Shown: in pieces, positions 61,946 through 64,000 of the stretch
Layout of the letters: every line of letters starts with the position of its first letter
Position numbering within the stretch: position 1 is the first letter of the stretch
Source: Atopsyche davidsoni
Taxonomy: Eukaryota > Arthropoda > Insecta > Trichoptera > Hydrobiosidae
Assembly (NCBI GenBank): GCA_022113835.1
Contig: JAILWY010000001.1
Location: 16,794,501 to 16,858,500 of the forward strand
Length of the DNA stretch: 64,000 nt
Direction of reading: 5' to 3'
Translations under genes and position numbers: made by a program
Notes under the pieces: generated by a model
Told to the model about the DNA's origin: nothing
The model's input: the letters and a program-made list of their open reading frames with translations, nothing else
The model's database searches: none

Positions 61946-63526
61946 GTAACTCCGGCGGACTCCAGGTCGCGGACACGTTATCACACGATGGACAAGTAAA
62001 TCCAAATCACAATGACTGTACATAGATTTTGTATAACCGAAAACTCACTTGACCGTCAGCTACTTTGATATTTTTAGTAAAATACTTTAGTGATTTTCCG
62101 TATGTTTCGCCAACTTTTCCCGTTGGTATTATTACACTGAGTCAGTTTGAATCTACTGGGTGACAAACCGGTCACCGATAAAATTAAACATGTGGAAAAT
62201 CACTAAAATAGTATATTTAAAACATTAAAATGGAATCCCACTGTCAAAATATTGAGTATTTTAGTATTTATCAAAAATAATTTGTTATTCTCGGCAATAA
62301 TGACTCGTCTCGAGAACCCGGTGTGCACCCACGCTTCCGCATATTTTTATCACCCTGATTGTTATTTTTTTACATAGACTTTAGGCACGAGTATGCAAAC
62401 ACTCCAGACCCGTGAGAATTAGATCTATTGGCAAATATATTTTGCAAATACAACTTAGAAGAAATAAGTTATTACAAATGTTTTCTAGATCTTTCTGTAC
62501 ACACGTTATCGGCATCGTGTTGACCGGAGATCTCCATCCGCAGCCATTATCCGGCGGATAATTCTGTTCGTTCGATACGCGGTGGTTCATCTAATTGCGG
62601 CAATTGCAGTCCAGCCGCCCTATCGATACTAATTTACCGATGGTATAAACTACTTCCTCTATTAGAACGGATGTACCGGCTCGGAAATCGCGCTCCTATA
62701 TGTATGGAGTACTAGTTGGATGATATTTTTTTAAGTATCGATCGAGTCAATTCTTTTATATACACTCCATCGTGAATTGAAATCCTGTTGCTCGGTTTAC
62801 TTGCATTGAGCGAGTCGGTGGCATAAAATAAACTATTCGTGGTGGCATACAATAGACTGTGAATAAACGCGCTCTGTCAGATCACGAGTCTGAGTAAAAG
62901 TTGAGAGTTATTTATCTTAGAAATCTTTTTAAAATCAAAACATTTTACAGCGTTTTTTGGCAGTATTGTGATCGTGCGGAGGTACTGCCGGCGCGGAAAC
63001 GCTTTACTCACAATCTTGACACTCACTCCTTGTGTCACAATTCGATTACAAATAAAACACGGCGGTGATTAGTAACAAACCGAAAAATTTCCCTTTTACT
63101 TGGCAACCGAAGCGATCGAACAGACCGTCACGCATTCGTTGCGAGCTCAATGCAGCGGATTAATTATCATTTGGTAGATATTTTGAAAACTAAAATATAT
63201 TTATTAAGAAAATTGACACCACGTTTCCTGAGGGGAACAAAATCACATACAATAATTTGATAAGTATTTGGGGCGTTTGGTAATATTAAATATGGGTATT
63301 TTGCAGGATGAGAAAGGATACAAATCTTCCCACCACGTGGACAAGGGCGCCAAAGGCTTCGATGACGTAGAGAAGCACGCCAAGCACTACGACGAGCACG
63401 GGGGCCAGAAGCACTCCCTCCACGACGGAGCCGCCCACGCCGGGCAGCACCACGAAGCCGCCCACGGCAAGAAAGGGGCGAAGTTCGACGAGAAGAAAGG
63501 ACACAAGAAAGGACACAATACCAAAG
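61085..63526 (+). CDS. Secreted repeat-rich and His/Lys-rich protein, DUF4779-like (3' partial)
   Basis: Two exons (61085-61945 and 63307-63526), both phase 0 at the junction, give about 360 residues; the gene continues beyond the second donor (gtaggc at 63527). The ATG at 61085 was chosen over upstream in-frame ATGs because it follows a TATA box and initiator and opens with a signal peptide (CRLAVFLVALAGRSAA then ERPEL). Order: signal peptide (1-24); an Arg/Glu/Asp-rich region with an acidic run (EFEDDEDEYGE); Pro-rich linker; eight 10-residue repeats (HVAGATPREQ); then a His/Lys/Gly-rich region with GKKGAKFDEKKGHKKGHNTK. The last part resembles secreted insect histidine-rich proteins of the DUF4779 type, recalled from family knowledge and not searched. 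Likely extracellular or cuticular; molecular function unknown. Confidence 0.75.
61643..61882 (+). repeat. Eight tandem 30-bp units encoding HVAGATPREQ
   Basis: Exact 30-bp period within exon 1. Units 2 to 7 differ almost only by cag versus cac at the last codon (Q or H); the first and last units are more divergent. Near-identity points to recent unit duplication or homogenisation. Confidence 0.95.
61946..63306 (+). other. Intron 1 of the secreted protein gene
   Basis: 1,361-bp AT-rich intron between gtaact and ttttgcag. It carries a copy of the GGTGACCGG dispersed family (62067-62265) near its 5' end; the rest holds no gene that I can see. Confidence 0.7.
62067..62265. repeat. GGTGACCGG dispersed family, palindromic copy in intron 1 of the secreted protein gene
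   Basis: Forward arm taaaatactttagtgatttt, centre tttcgccaacttttcccgtt, inverted arm aaaccggtcaccgataaaat, gtggaaaatcactaaa and ttaaaatggaatccc. Confidence 0.8.
63307..63526 (+). CDS. Exon 2 of the secreted protein (His/Lys-rich)
   Basis: Acceptor ttttgcag and donor gtaggc; phase 0 in and phase 1 out. It encodes DEKGYKSSHHVDKGAKGFDD, many His, and GKKGAKFDEKKGHKK. Repeated (K/H)GxK and HH/HK spacing suggests metal-binding or cuticle-matrix chemistry, which is inference. The first exon downstream of the window should supply the rest of the domain. Confidence 0.8.
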
Positions 63527-64000
63527 GTAGGCTTCCTCTTCGCGCGAGGACCACCCGGCCGTTAGATGTCTGTACGACCCCAGAGTTTAATAAAATCTAC
63601 GATATGATATCATCTTGACAAAAAAATTATAAGCAATAGTAAAAAAATCTCGAATCACATAAATTCTCAAAAATTGAAATTAAAAATAAAAACATATTAA
63701 AAAATAATAAAATCAAAACTAAAATATGAATGAAATACGAAAGTATGCAAAAACTACCAGTCTTTCAATATGACATGTGGCTCCCCTGAAAAATACTGGG
63801 TATTATCTGGCGACCATCAAAGTTGTATAAAAATATAAACACGCCGTATATACAATGGCGCGACATTACGGTTGTCTTTTTAGTGGCAGTGCATTTTTTA
63901 TTCTCCCGTATCAGACAATCCACCGGTGAAAGTTGCAGCTGTATAGATAGATTTTCTACAGATCAAAACTATTACATTATTTCCACATAAAAAGCTACTA
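63527..64000 (+). other. Start of intron 2 of the secreted protein gene
   Basis: AT-rich sequence after donor gtaggc; the next exon lies beyond the window. Confidence 0.55.

Noticed and set aside
61960..61970. Second donor (gtcgcg at 61966) as the true end of exon 1
   Set aside because: It would break the frame with exon 2 and is a poorer donor than gtaact at 61946; kept only as a finding.
61064..62023. 319-residue open frame on the minus strand over exon 1 of the secreted protein
   Set aside because: It is a by-product of GC-rich DNA with a 30-bp in-frame repeat; the + strand has the promoter, signal peptide and splice sites.

Overview
The window is a piece of an insect nuclear genome. The evidence is spliced genes with GT-AG introns in AT-rich DNA, a TMTC1 orthologue, a secreted histidine/lysine-rich protein resembling insect cuticle-associated families, and a repeat set of mariner, hAT, piggyBac-type and Jockey/R1-like LINE remnants. 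The order cannot be fixed from sequence alone. There is no operon structure, rRNA gene, CRISPR array or convincing tRNA gene.

Layout. Positions 1-35,900 form a gene-poor, AT-rich region holding transposon remnants, minisatellites and a few GC-richer islands of unknown function. It includes two hAT-type non-autonomous elements, each with a perfect 8-bp target-site duplication (2140-3591 and 16152-16696), and a decayed mariner (24009-25119). It may be intergenic, or it may include the large 5' introns of TMTC1, because the N-terminal TMTC1 exons are not recognisable here. From 36,566 to 48,266 (+) lie eleven exons of TMTC1, joined in frame from the last luminal/membrane loops through DUF1736 and the TPR repeats to the stop codon. 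The 3' UTR ends near 49,015. From 49,000 to 60,200 is another gene-poor interval with a TTAA-flanked piggyBac-like element (51461-52111), a near-perfect hairpin (52886-52945), a second mariner of a different lineage (56106-56573), a pogo/Tigger-like end (from 56713) and a short hAT-like element (57424-57622). From 60,200 to the end the DNA becomes CpG- and GC-rich and carries a second gene on the + strand. This gene has a TATA/Inr promoter (61024-61058), a first exon encoding a signal peptide, an acidic segment and eight copies of a 10-residue repeat (61085-61945), a 1.36-kb intron, and an exon coding a His/Lys/Gly-rich DUF4779-like segment (63307-63526). It continues past the window.

A dispersed family built on the core TGGTGACCGGTTTCGCC, often with inverted arms, occurs about ten times across the window, including inside introns of both genes. 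The two genes show no evident functional link: TMTC1 is an ER protein O-mannosyltransferase of the cadherin pathway, and the second is a secreted, probably extracellular-matrix or cuticle protein.

Points most worth a second look are: the (GT)10-AG splice acceptor of TMTC1 exon 38373; the sharp fall in exon GC content halfway along TMTC1; the TPR-free TMTC1 tail; the unusual repeat-plus-His-rich secreted protein with a duplicated splice-donor sequence; and three strong hairpins with no known identity.
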